A DNA stretch of 56,771 bases from Gammaproteobacteria bacterium (GTDB taxonomy: Bacteria; Pseudomonadota; Gammaproteobacteria; QNFE01): positions 1 through 56,771 of the forward strand of contig QNFE01000008.1 in NCBI GenBank assembly GCA_003645455.1, given 5' to 3'. Below the pieces are notes generated by a model. It ran no database searches. It was not told where the DNA came from and saw only the letters and a list, made by a program, of their open reading frames with translations. How positions within the stretch are numbered: position 1 is the stretch's first letter; the number at the start of each line of letters is the position of its first letter. This document shows, piece after piece, positions 36,591 through 45,488 of the stretch. Both the position numbers and the translations under genes were made by a program.

Positions 36591-37791
36591 CTACCATCAA
36601 GACGGCAAAGAGGATAAAAAACACCATAGCCGTTATTTGCAGATGAAAAATATTACCATGTTTGCCATGAGTGTAAATATTTTGTTGTCAATTTTGCAAA
36701 TTATAGTAGGTGTCCTGTTTTTCTCGCAAGCTTTGGTTGCTGATGGAATTCATACTTTGGGAGATTTGGTGGGTGATTTTAGTGTTTTGTTTGCCGCCAA
36801 AGCCTCCAATAAAAAAGCCGATGACGAGCACCCATATGGCCATGGCAAAATTGAAACCTTAGCAACAATGGTTTTGGGGCTTATTTTACTTTTTGTTTCT
36901 GCAGGCATTGTATATCGTGCTTTTTTTGCAGGACTACAAAACTATAATATTCCAAGCCCTGATATCTTAACTCTGTATGTAGCAATCATCGTTGTTTTCT
37001 CCAAAGAATTATTATTCCGTGTAACCATGCATTTTGGCAAAAAAACTAACTCAAAAATGTTAATCGCTAATGCTTGGCATTATCGCACTGATGCTTTTTC
37101 ATCAATTGTGGTCGTGGTGGGAATCATCGGTGCTAAGGTGGGGTTTGTGCAGGCTGATATAATCGCCGCCGCCATTGTTGCGATGTTTATTGCGGTGATG
37201 GGTTATAAAATGATAAAACAAAGTATCGCCGAGATTATTGATAGTTCTTTGGACAAATATACTCGTCAAAAAATCATAAATTTGGCGCAAAACACCACGG
37301 GGGTCGTAAGCCTACATTCTTTGCGAACACGTCAGATGGGCGGATATTCGCTGGCGGACATTCATGTGCAGGTATCGCCTTATATCAGTGTATCAGAGGG
37401 ACATAAAATAAGCGATGATGTTAAAGACAACATAATTAAAAATATTAAAACTATGAACTCTGTGACGGTGCATGTTGATGTTGAAAATGATGAAAAAATT
37501 CAACACGATGAAAACTATCTTATATCTCGCATGCAAATAAAAAAACAAATCATACCTTTAATTCCCTCATCATATAAGCTGGTAAATTTAACTCTACACT
37601 ATTTAAACAATAAAATTGATATTTTGATTGTTTTGGGAATATCCACACAAAACAAAACAGGCACAGCCAAAGCACCACTGCCGACAAATATGATGACTGA
37701 CTTAGATAAAATTAGCGAATCTTGTCGTTTAATAAAATATATTGGCAAGGTGCAAATCTGTATATCAGAGGATAAAGATGTCACTGCTTAA
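36574..37791 (+). CDS. Cation diffusion facilitator (FieF-like)
   Basis: 405 aa, longer than the usual 300. Six membrane segments (about 27-230) contain the transport-site residues in LVADGIHTLGDLVGDF and YRTDAFSS, plus HPYGHGKIET. A cytosolic domain follows (LRTRQMGGYSLADIHVQV, SVTVHVDVENDE), then about 100 extra residues. It exports Zn, Fe or similar divalent metals. ATG codons at 36574 and 36580 are both possible. It overlaps tusA and murJ, so the three are probably co-transcribed. Confidence 0.88.
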   Translation: MTMSNSYHQDGKEDKKHHSRYLQMKNITMFAMSVNILLSILQIIVGVLFFSQALVADGIHTLGDLVGDFSVLFAAKASNKKADDEHPYGHGKIETLATMVLGLILLFVSAGIVYRAFFAGLQNYNIPSPDILTLYVAIIVVFSKELLFRVTMHFGKKTNSKMLIANAWHYRTDAFSSIVVVVGIIGAKVGFVQADIIAAAIVAMFIAVMGYKMIKQSIAEIIDSSLDKYTRQKIINLAQNTTGVVSLHSLRTRQMGGYSLADIHVQVSPYISVSEGHKISDDVKDNIIKNIKTMNSVTVHVDVENDEKIQHDENYLISRMQIKKQIIPLIPSSYKLVNLTLHYLNNKIDILIVLGISTQNKTGTAKAPLPTNMMTDLDKISESCRLIKYIGKVQICISEDKDVTA

Positions 37792-39331
37792 ATCTGGATT
37801 TTGGGTCTCAATTATGACCCTTATCTCACGAATAAGTGGTTTTATCCGTGATATGGTATTTGCCAATCTTTTTGGTGCCACAGCTGTAACTGATGTTTTT
37901 TTTATCGCTTTTAAAATTCCTAATTTTTTTCGCAGATTATTCGCAGAAGGTGCGTTTTCTTTGGCTTTTGTGCCAGTTTTTACCGAATATAAAGAGACCA
38001 AAACCCACAATGAATTAAAAGATTTTGCAGCTTATGTTGCAGGAACTTTGGGCGTTATTTTATTAGTTTTGACTTTGATAGTGGTGCTTGCCTCGCCAGT
38101 TTTAGTATATGTTTTTGCCGCAGGTTTTATAGGTGATGATGCAAAATTAAATCTCACTGCTGATATGTTGCAAATTACATTTAGTTATTTGTTTTTTATT
38201 TCAATGACTGCTTATTCCGCCGGGATTTTAAATAGCTTTAATCATTTTGTCGTGCCGGCCTTTACGCCGGTTCTATTAAATCTTTGCTTGATAACCGCCG
38301 CTTTATTGAGTGCTTTGAATCTCACCTCACCACCGATTATGCTGCTGGCATGGGGAGTATTTGTCGCAGGATTAGTGCAGTTTTTGTTTCAAATTCCGTT
38401 TTTATTAAAATTAAAATTATTAACCAGACCAAAATGGGGTTGGAAAAATAAAGGCGTTAAAAAAATTATAAAACTTATGATTCCGGCTTTATTTGGTTCA
38501 TCTGTGGCACAGATAAATTTATTATTTGATACATTTTTGGCAAGTTTTTTAATCTCCGGTAGTATAAGTTGGTTATATTATTCAGATCGTTTGGTGGAAT
38601 TACCTTTGGGTTTGTTTGGGGTAGCTTTGGCTGTTGTTATTTTGCCATCTTTATCCGCTAAATTTGTCAAAGATAAAAAACAAGAGTTTTCAGATATTTT
38701 AGACTGGGCATTAAAAATTGCATTATTGATTGCTATCCCTGCCACAATAGGTTTATTTTTGCTCGGCAAAACTATTTTATGGACCTTATTTGCCTACAAT
38801 GCTTTTACTCCAGAGGATGTTAATATGGCATCAATGAGCCTTCAAGCCTATGCCTTAGGGTTGCCGGCCTTCATTCTCATCAAAGTCTTGGCACCTGGCT
38901 TTTATGCTCGCTTTGATATGAAAACTCCGGTTAAAATCGGCATTAAAGTTATGTTTTTAAATATGGTTTTAAATATACTTTTTTTATATATTCTTATCAC
39001 ATATAATCTGGCTCCTGCTCATATAGGGCTGGCGGCAGCGACCTCAATGGCAGCATGGATTCACTGCATCTGGTTATTTGTAGCCTTGAAAAATAAAATT
39101 TATCATCCAAATAAAAAACACTGGTTTTGGTTGTTGTCAAAAATATTTATCTCATCAGCTGGGATGGCGCTCGTGATCCTAATGTTTGATATTCGTGATG
39201 AATTATGGCAAAATTATGATGTTATGGACAGAGTTATAAATATGAGCATGATAATAATGAGTGCCATTATAATCTATGTTGTGTTATCCTATGGGCTTGG
39301 TGTTCGCAACTTAAAGTATAAAACTAAATGA
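37778..39331 (+). CDS. murJ: Lipid II flippase MurJ
   Basis: 517 aa from the ATG at 37778, preceded by AGAGGA; the longer start at 37742 is inside the CDF gene. The MurJ N-terminus SGFWVSIMTLISRISGFIRDMVFANLFGA (shown as LISRISGFIRD core), FFRRLFAEGAFS and about 14 membrane segments are present. It flips lipid II for peptidoglycan synthesis and is essential. The TGA stop is formed by a T of the gene and GA of the following MITE. The first 14 bases overlap the CDF gene. Confidence 0.95.
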   Translation: MSLLKSGFWVSIMTLISRISGFIRDMVFANLFGATAVTDVFFIAFKIPNFFRRLFAEGAFSLAFVPVFTEYKETKTHNELKDFAAYVAGTLGVILLVLTLIVVLASPVLVYVFAAGFIGDDAKLNLTADMLQITFSYLFFISMTAYSAGILNSFNHFVVPAFTPVLLNLCLITAALLSALNLTSPPIMLLAWGVFVAGLVQFLFQIPFLLKLKLLTRPKWGWKNKGVKKIIKLMIPALFGSSVAQINLLFDTFLASFLISGSISWLYYSDRLVELPLGLFGVALAVVILPSLSAKFVKDKKQEFSDILDWALKIALLIAIPATIGLFLLGKTILWTLFAYNAFTPEDVNMASMSLQAYALGLPAFILIKVLAPGFYARFDMKTPVKIGIKVMFLNMVLNILFLYILITYNLAPAHIGLAAATSMAAWIHCIWLFVALKNKIYHPNKKHWFWLLSKIFISSAGMALVILMFDIRDELWQNYDVMDRVINMSMIIMSAIIIYVVLSYGLGVRNLKYKTK

Positions 39332-39512
39332 GACCTTTGCATAATTCAAGCACAATTTATAAAACAAATAGATTGCATATGCTTATAGCAAAAATTCGTC
39401 ATCACGAGCGTAGCGAGGAACTCCAAAGGACTTGCCATTTTCCTCATTTTTGCTATAAAAATGCACTATTTTCTGTCCTCTCTAAACGGCACTTGAATTA
39501 TGCAAAGGTCTC
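39330..39512. mobile_element. MITE copy 6 (183 bp)
   Basis: Long form, flanked by direct repeats TAAAT on each side. Termini as in the family. The interior has a second inverted repeat (TATAGCAAAAA and TTTTTGCTATA) around CGTCATCACGAGCGTAGCGAG, a block also used in the composite repeats. Small ORFs across it are incidental. Confidence 0.92.
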
Positions 39513-39529
39513 TAAATCTTAAAATAAAC

Positions 39530-40327
39530 ATGTCAAATTCAATCCGAATTCAAAAAGCCATCTCCCAAAGTCAAATTGCCTCACGCCGAGCAACGGAGAA
39601 AATGATAAAAAACCAACAAATACGAGTTAATGGTAATGTAGCAAAATTAGGTGATAAAGTCATAAAAGACGATAAAATAAACATTGATAACAATAGTTAT
39701 GTTTGTATTGAAAAAAAAATAGATACTAAAATTTTAATCTATCACAAACCAATCGGAGTCATATGCACTAAATCAGATCCAGAAAGACGAGAGACAGTGT
39801 TTGATCAAATCCCCCAGGCGAAAGCTAATTGGTTAAATATCGGCAGATTGGATATAAACTCATCAGGTTTGTTATTATTTACGAACAATGGCGAGTTGTG
39901 TTACAGGCTTACCCATCCATCCTATGAAATAACGAGAAAATATATTGTTCGTATCTTAGGAGAGCTTGACAAAGAGCAGATTAAAAAATGCAAAGATGGG
40001 ATTTTATATCAAAGAGAGGTTTTAAAGTTATCATCAATAAAGTTAATAGCAGGCGAGGGTATCAACAAAACCTATGCCATTTCCTTAAAAGAGGGCAAAA
40101 ATCACGAGATAAGAAATATTTTTGAAAGTTTTGGGTTTCAAGTAAATAAACTATTGAGAGTAGAGTTTGCTAACATTGCCTTGCCAAGGGAATTAAAACC
40201 TGGTAAAAGTTTTTTAATAAATAATTATGATACGACCCAGATTTTAAATCAAGTTAACCTACCACTACAAAGCACAACTTTGCAATTAAAATTTACCAAA
40301 AAAACAAAAAGAAAGATGCGACTATAA
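39530..40327 (+). CDS. rluB: Pseudouridine synthase, RluB/RsuA family
   Basis: 265 aa from the ATG at 39530; the earlier in-frame start at 39500 lies in the MITE. N-terminal S4 RNA-binding domain (IQKAISQSQIASRRATEKMI, IRVNG) and the synthase domain with catalytic Asp in GRLDINSSGLLLFTNNGEL, then RKYIVRILG and GKNHEIRNIFE. It modifies 23S (RluB) or 16S rRNA; the subfamily is inferred from length and the VICT-type N-terminus. The MITE separates it from murJ. Confidence 0.88.
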   Translation: MSNSIRIQKAISQSQIASRRATEKMIKNQQIRVNGNVAKLGDKVIKDDKINIDNNSYVCIEKKIDTKILIYHKPIGVICTKSDPERRETVFDQIPQAKANWLNIGRLDINSSGLLLFTNNGELCYRLTHPSYEITRKYIVRILGELDKEQIKKCKDGILYQREVLKLSSIKLIAGEGINKTYAISLKEGKNHEIRNIFESFGFQVNKLLRVEFANIALPRELKPGKSFLINNYDTTQILNQVNLPLQSTTLQLKFTKKTKRKMRL

Positions 40328-40344
40328 GAATCTGCTTGAATTTT

Positions 40345-40683
40345 TTAATCATCTTGTTTTAATTGATGAGATTTTGTGTTGATGTTAATTAACTTATCGC
40401 CTCCAATTTTTAACTCAACTTCGGACATTTTTGTAGGATAAATCCCGGCTTCGGTTTCATAATAATAATAAATTCGGCTATTTTTTTGGTTGTTTTCTTT
40501 TAATAGTGGAGTCCCCAAAATATCATTTAATTTTTTTATACTCATCCCTACATATAATTGGGATAGTTGAAATTTATTGATAGTATTGCCCTGTGTTACA
40601 GGGTATTTGTAAGCATCTGGCAGCCAAGAGACGCAAGATGATAGAAGAATAATTGCAAAAAAAGATAATAAAATTTGTCTCAT
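40345..40683 (-). CDS. bamE: Outer membrane assembly lipoprotein BamE
   Basis: 112 aa. Lipoprotein signal (IILLSSC, Cys at 17), followed by the SmpA/OmlA domain: YKYPVTQGNTINKFQLSQL, VGMSIKKLNDILGTPLL. It is part of the BAM complex that folds outer membrane proteins. Divergent from fur with 18 bases between starts, the classical bamE/fur arrangement. Confidence 0.94.
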   Translation of the reverse strand: MRQILLSFFAIILLSSCVSWLPDAYKYPVTQGNTINKFQLSQLYVGMSIKKLNDILGTPLLKENNQKNSRIYYYYETEAGIYPTKMSEVELKIGGDKLININTKSHQLKQDD

Positions 40684-40701
40684 AGGTTATAATGCTCCAT
40701 T

Positions 40702-41127
40702 ATGGATTTAGAAAATTTAAAACAAGCCGGTCTAAAAATCACCGTTCCTCGATTGAAAATTTTACACATTTTACACTCAGGATGCAAGCGACATTTTACC
40801 GTCGATGAAATTTACCAAGAATTAATAAAACAAAAAGCCTCCGTAGGGCTTGCTACAGTTTATCGTGTTTTAGCACAATTTGAAGCCTGTAATTTGGTTT
40901 CGCGTGTGCAACTATATAACGATCAAGCAACTTTTGAAGCAGGGCAAGATCGTGATCACCACGACCACATGATCTGCATAAAATGCGGTAAAATAGTCGA
41001 GTTTTGTGACGATATAATAGAAGAGAGGCAAGAAAAAATAGCTAAAAAATATGGATTTAAACTAAAAAAACATCATATGGTGCTATTTTGTAAATGTCAA
41101 AATGGTTGTAAAAATAAAGAAAAATAA
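40702..41127 (+). CDS. fur: Ferric uptake regulator
   Basis: 141 aa. Winged helix (about 1-80: LKQAGLKITVPRLKIL, SVGLATVYRVLAQFE), then metal sites in DRDHHDHMICIKCGKIVEF and a second Cys pair CKCQNGC. It represses iron uptake when Fe(II)-loaded; TonB/ExbBD uptake genes of this window are likely targets by family knowledge, though I did not locate a Fur box. Confidence 0.95.
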   Translation: MDLENLKQAGLKITVPRLKILHILHSGCKRHFTVDEIYQELIKQKASVGLATVYRVLAQFEACNLVSRVQLYNDQATFEAGQDRDHHDHMICIKCGKIVEFCDDIIEERQEKIAKKYGFKLKKHHMVLFCKCQNGCKNKEK

Positions 41128-41270
41128 TTTTACCAACAAAAATCTCTAAAAATATAGCTTGATATTAATGCAAGAGTCTCTAGTAATTTTGCTAAAAAAG
41201 TATAATCACATAAAATCCAATATTTTTGTCAAAAAAAATGTATAATGGCAGATTTTTATTAGATAAATCT

Positions 41271-42008
41271 GTGACAGACATTATTGACACTAAAAAACTC
41301 AACAAATCATTTGGAACATTACATGTTTTAAAGGATATTGATTTTAATGTTAAAAAAGGTGAAATCGTTGTAGTTTGTGGGCCATCAGGATCTGGTAAAT
41401 CAACTCTTATCCGTTGCATCAATGCTTTGGAAGAAATTGACAGTGGCTCTTTGATTGTTGATGGCTTTGATTTAACTGACAACAAAACAAACCTTAACAA
41501 GATTCGTGCCGAAGCAGGTATGTGTTTTCAGCACTTTAATCTATTCCCTCATCTCAATATAGTGCAAAATATATCTATAGCACAGGTAAAAGTAAAAAAA
41601 ATATCAAAAAAACAAGCCGATATAAACTCCCATAAATTATTAAAAAAAGTGGGGCTTAGCGAAAAAGCAGATACTTATCCTCGTAATTTATCAGGCGGAC
41701 AACAACAAAGGGTAGCCATTGCCAGAACCCTGGCCATGGAACCGAAAATAATTCTTTTTGACGAGCCTACCAGTGCTTTGGATCCTGAAATGATAGGCTC
41801 TGTGTTGGATGTTATGAGAGAGTTAGCCCATGAAAACTATACTATCGTCTGTGTCACTCACGAGATGGGTTTTGCCAAAGAGGTGGCAGACAGAGTTGTT
41901 TTTATGGATGAGGGAGAAATTATTGAAAAAGCAAGTCCCAAAGACTTCTTTGAAAACCCTCAAACAAGCCGGGCAAAAAGTTTCTTGAAAGAAATTTTAA
42001 CCCATTGA
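41271..42008 (+). CDS. Polar amino-acid ABC transporter ATPase
   Basis: About 245 aa from a GTG at 41271, which gives the family-like start (IIDTKKLNKSFGTLHVLKDIDF). An ATG at 41238 and a TTG at 41226 extend the frame, but a TATAAT at 41240-41245 may be a -10 box there. Walker A GPSGSGKST, Q-loop, signature LSGGQQQR, Walker B IILFDEPTSALD and the switch His (VCVTHEMG) are all present. First gene of a three-gene importer of the GlnQ/HisP class. The upstream 98-base gap follows fur. Confidence 0.9.
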   Translation: MTDIIDTKKLNKSFGTLHVLKDIDFNVKKGEIVVVCGPSGSGKSTLIRCINALEEIDSGSLIVDGFDLTDNKTNLNKIRAEAGMCFQHFNLFPHLNIVQNISIAQVKVKKISKKQADINSHKLLKKVGLSEKADTYPRNLSGGQQQRVAIARTLAMEPKIILFDEPTSALDPEMIGSVLDVMRELAHENYTIVCVTHEMGFAKEVADRVVFMDEGEIIEKASPKDFFENPQTSRAKSFLKEILTH

Positions 42009-42039
42009 ATGATGTTTTTATTTTGGAGTTTTTATAATT

Positions 42040-42852
42040 ATGAAAAAAATAATTAGTATTTTATTGTTTGCTTTTTTAAGCACAGGCATCACAGCAGTCC
42101 ATGCGGATGATATCAATCTTTGGAAAAAATCTACTTTGAATAAGATTTTACAAAAAGGAACCTTAACAGTAGGCCTAGAACCAGGTTATATGCCGTTTGA
42201 AATGAAGGACAAAAAAGGTAACATCATAGGTTTTGATGTCGACATGGCAAAGGCTATTGCAGGAGCTATGAAAGTTAAATTAAAATTTGTGCCAACCGCT
42301 TGGGATGGAATTATTGCAGGTCTGATTACTGGTAAGTATGACATGATAATGTCAGGCATGACAATTACTCAAGAACGTAATTTGAAAATTAACTTTGCGA
42401 ACTCTTATATTAGTGTGGGACAGACAATTTTGGCTGACAAAAAACATGCTGGCAAATCTTGGCAACAACTTGATGATGCAAAATACACTGTTGTGACCAA
42501 ACTCGGTGTCACAGGTGAGATAGCAACTCGTAAAATGTTCAAAAAAGCAAAAATTAGAACTTTTGAAACCGAAGCTGATGCCGCTCAAGAAGTTTTAAAC
42601 GGCAATGCCGATGCTTTTGTTTATGACAAGCCATATAATGCTATCTTTTTTGCTCAAAAAGGAGCAGGAAAACTTATTCATCTTGATGAAGATTTGACCT
42701 ATGAGCCATTAGGATGGGCTATTCGCAAGGGCGACCCTGATTTTACCAACTGGTTAAATAATTTTTTAAATCAAGCCAGACACGATGGCACCTATGATAA
42801 AATCTATAATAAATGGTTTAAAAATGACAAGTGGCAGAAAAAGGTAATGTAG
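42040..42852 (+). CDS. Polar amino-acid ABC transporter substrate-binding protein
   Basis: 270 aa. Signal peptide to about residue 22 (STGITAVHA). The SBP_bac_3 domain has GTLTVGLEPGYMPFEMKDKKGNIIGFDVD, AKAIAGAMKVKLKFVPTAWDGIIAGLITGKYDMIMSGMTIT split across typical lobes, and YDKPYNAIFFAQ. It delivers an amino acid to the permease encoded 16 bases downstream. Substrate cannot be assigned; the acidic/polar pocket is family-typical. Confidence 0.92.
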   Translation: MKKIISILLFAFLSTGITAVHADDINLWKKSTLNKILQKGTLTVGLEPGYMPFEMKDKKGNIIGFDVDMAKAIAGAMKVKLKFVPTAWDGIIAGLITGKYDMIMSGMTITQERNLKINFANSYISVGQTILADKKHAGKSWQQLDDAKYTVVTKLGVTGEIATRKMFKKAKIRTFETEADAAQEVLNGNADAFVYDKPYNAIFFAQKGAGKLIHLDEDLTYEPLGWAIRKGDPDFTNWLNNFLNQARHDGTYDKIYNKWFKNDKWQKKVM

Positions 42853-42868
42853 TTTATTTTTTTAAAAA

Positions 42869-43840
42869 ATGACTAATAAAAATCAAAGCATTATAAAGAA
42901 TAAAACATTAGGGCATTTTATTGCCCTGATGTTTTTTATGGTATTAGGTTATGGTTTATATTCTGCCGCCTCAAACATGAATTATATCTGGAAATGGACA
43001 AGTGTTCCCTCCTATTTTGCTTATGAAGAACAGGTCGAGATAAAATCTGATATTGATGGCACAATTAAAATTATTGATAAAAATAATGTTGTTATAAAAG
43101 GTGATAAAGAATCCAAAAAAATCACTATTCCCACAGGTTATACAATTCAACTGAAAAATAATGATGAAATATATAGCGACGACACTATTATCGCTAACTA
43201 TAAAAGTTGGCACGCAGGACCACTGTTATTAGGTTTGATGGTAACCCTACAAATATCCTTGTTTTCGGCAATATTGGCATTTTCAATCGGTGTTTCTTTG
43301 GCGTTTATGCGGCTGTCTTCCTACCAGTTCTTAAAAGATATTGCCACAGTTTATATTACGGTAATTCGTGGCACTCCGTTATTGGTGCAAATATTTATCT
43401 TTTATTTTATCATCGCTACAATTTTTGATTTGGAGAGATTTCTTGCAGGCGCACTATCCCTCGGTATATTTTTTGGTGCTTATATAGCCGAAGTTTTACG
43501 AGGAGCGATTCAATCCGTGAACAAAGGACAATATGAAGCAGCCAAATCGTTAGGGATGAATTATATGCAAACAATGATTTTTATCATTATGCCCCAAGCC
43601 CTAAAAAGAGCTCTGCCTACCCTAATCGGTGAGATGATCGCTTTGGTTAAAGATTCCTCACTTATCTCTGTAATATCTATTACAGATCTCACCAAAGTAG
43701 GACGCGAAATAGTCGCTAATACTTTTTCTCCATTTGAAACCTGGTTAATAGTGGCTGCGATGTATTTTGTAATTACTGCAATGTTGTCATTATTAGGCAA
43801 CCGTATTGAGAAAAAAATGGCAAATCAAGGCGGCATGTAA
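42869..43840 (+). CDS. Polar amino-acid ABC transporter permease with periplasmic insert
   Basis: 323 aa, about 100 longer than usual. One membrane segment (about 14-33) is followed by an extra beta-rich stretch (about 45-105: IKSDIDGTIKIIDKNNVVIKG, ITIPTGYTIQLKNNDEI). The HisM/GlnP core then has five segments with the EAA loop (QYEAAKSLGMNYMQTMIFIIMPQALKRALP core) and VIRGTPLLVQI. No second permease gene follows, so it may form a homodimer. Last gene of the importer. Confidence 0.9.
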   Translation: MTNKNQSIIKNKTLGHFIALMFFMVLGYGLYSAASNMNYIWKWTSVPSYFAYEEQVEIKSDIDGTIKIIDKNNVVIKGDKESKKITIPTGYTIQLKNNDEIYSDDTIIANYKSWHAGPLLLGLMVTLQISLFSAILAFSIGVSLAFMRLSSYQFLKDIATVYITVIRGTPLLVQIFIFYFIIATIFDLERFLAGALSLGIFFGAYIAEVLRGAIQSVNKGQYEAAKSLGMNYMQTMIFIIMPQALKRALPTLIGEMIALVKDSSLISVISITDLTKVGREIVANTFSPFETWLIVAAMYFVITAMLSLLGNRIEKKMANQGGM

Positions 43841-44129
43841 AGAAGTTGTTTCTATGATTCCACACTACAGCATAATGCCCTCCCCCCATTGCTTTTTTTA
43901 ATTTTTAGGGTTTTTTTTACACTTTCTTGCATTGATTTTAAAATTTATTTTTCATCTAACACTTTTTATGCTCCAATATTTTGTTATAAATTTTTTGATA
44001 GTAATTATTTAGATGATACCAACATAGGGGCAAGTGTAATTTACCTATTCTATAATTTTGCAAATTTTTTCTACAATGATTTTTAATTTTGTTATAATTA
44101 ACTGTTTTTAAATTTGGATAAAAATAACT
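43841..44129. other. Intergenic region upstream of rpe
   Basis: A 289-base gap. A TATAAT at 44093-44098 about 32 bases before the rpe ATG may be its -10 box; no good -35 is seen. A 65-codon ORF (43889-44086) is Phe/Tyr-rich, lacks a ribosome site and looks like noise. Confidence 0.4.
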
Positions 44130-44816
44130 ATGAATGACTTTAAAATCGCACCTTCAATTTTATCGGCGGACTTTGCCTGTCTTGGCAAAGATGTAGAGGA
44201 TGTTTTAAAATCAGGTGCTGATATAGTGCACTTTGATGTAATGGATAATCACTATGTGCCAAACCTTACCATCGGTCCGTTGGTTTGTGAGGCTTTGGTT
44301 AAACACGGCATAACAGCGGATATTGATGTGCATCTTATGGTGCAACCAGTTGATCGGATTATTGAGGACTTTGCAGGTGCCGGCGCTACATATATTACCT
44401 TTCATCCGGAAAGCTCGGAGCATATTGATCGCTCTTTGCAACTTATAAAATCTTTGGGTTGTAAAGCAGGGCTGGTTTTTAACCCAGCCACTAATTTGGA
44501 TATTTTAGATCATGTTATGGATAAATTAGATATGATTTTAATAATGTCGGTAAATCCTGGCTTTGGTGGACAGAGTTTTATCCCGCAAGCTTTGAATAAA
44601 CTCAAAATCGCTCGGCAAAAAATTGATGATAGCGGTTATGACATTCGCCTTGAAATTGATGGCGGTGTTAAGGTTAATAACATCAAAGAAATAGCAGCCG
44701 CAGGCGCCGATACATTTGTCGCAGGCTCGGCAATTTTTGGGGCAATGAGTGATAAAGATGAAAACAAATATAATACGGTAATTCAAAAAATGCGAGACGA
44801 ATTAGCCCAAGTTTAA
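44130..44816 (+). CDS. rpe: Ribulose-phosphate 3-epimerase
   Basis: 228 aa TIM barrel interconverting ribulose- and xylulose-5-phosphate (pentose phosphate and Calvin cycles). Landmarks: [66 protein letters not shown] and FVAGSAIFG. First gene of rpe-gph-trpE-trpG-trpD-trpC, spaced 9 bases from gph. Confidence 0.96.
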   Translation: MNDFKIAPSILSADFACLGKDVEDVLKSGADIVHFDVMDNHYVPNLTIGPLVCEALVKHGITADIDVHLMVQPVDRIIEDFAGAGATYITFHPESSEHIDRSLQLIKSLGCKAGLVFNPATNLDILDHVMDKLDMILIMSVNPGFGGQSFIPQALNKLKIARQKIDDSGYDIRLEIDGGVKVNNIKEIAAAGADTFVAGSAIFGAMSDKDENKYNTVIQKMRDELAQV

Positions 44817-44825
44817 AATATTATT

Positions 44826-45488
44826 ATGCCCCCCAAACTAATTTTAATTGATGTGGACGGCACTATGGTTGATAGTGTGCCTGATTTATCCTATTGTGTT
44901 GATGAGATGTTGAAAAAATTAAATTTACCTATTCGTGGTGAAGAAAAAGTCCGTTTATGGGTCGGCAATGGGGTCGAAAAATTAGTGCAACGAGCCTTAA
45001 CCTGTGAATTAGAGCCTGCTCATTTGGATGAGATTTTGTTCCAAAAAGCTATGCCTATATTTAATGAGTTATATCAGAACAATATTGCCAAAAAATCCGT
45101 TTTATATGATGGGGTTTTAAAAACTTTGCAAGAATTAAAACACCAAAAAATTCCCTTAGGTTGTGTTACCAACAAAGCCCAACGATTTACTTTGCCTTTG
45201 TTGAAAAATTTAAAAATTGATAACTTTTTTGATATGATTTTATGCGGTGATGAATTAGAGCACAAAAAACCTCATCCTGCCCCACTTTTACATATGGCAA
45301 AATTTTTTAATATCAAACCTACCGATAGTTTATTGATAGGCGATTCTCAATCTGATGTAAAAGCTGCCAGAGCCGCAGGTTTTAAAATTATCTGCGTCTC
45401 GTATGGTTATAATCACGGCAAAAATATTAAATTATCAAAACCTGATAAGGTGGTAGATTCTATGACAGAAATAAATTTTAATTTATGA
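44826..45488 (+). CDS. gph: Phosphoglycolate phosphatase
   Basis: 220 aa HAD hydrolase. Motif I LIDVDGTMVDS, motif II CVTNKAQ, motif III KKPHPAP and motif IV LLIGDSQSDVKAA are complete. It dephosphorylates 2-phosphoglycolate, which arises from Rubisco oxygenation and DNA repair. The 3' end overlaps the trpE start by 4 bases. rpe-gph-trpE is the pseudomonad-like order. Confidence 0.93.
   Translation: MPPKLILIDVDGTMVDSVPDLSYCVDEMLKKLNLPIRGEEKVRLWVGNGVEKLVQRALTCELEPAHLDEILFQKAMPIFNELYQNNIAKKSVLYDGVLKTLQELKHQKIPLGCVTNKAQRFTLPLLKNLKIDNFFDMILCGDELEHKKPHPAPLLHMAKFFNIKPTDSLLIGDSQSDVKAARAAGFKIICVSYGYNHGKNIKLSKPDKVVDSMTEINFNL

Noticed and set aside
39328-39522. Small ORF MRPLHNSSTIYKT... (also at 46945-47151 and in part at 11942)
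   Set aside because: It is the MITE read through; it recurs because the element recurs, not because it is a gene family.
43889-44086. 65-codon ORF upstream of rpe
   Set aside because: No ribosome site and a Phe/Tyr-rich composition expected from AT-rich intergenic DNA.
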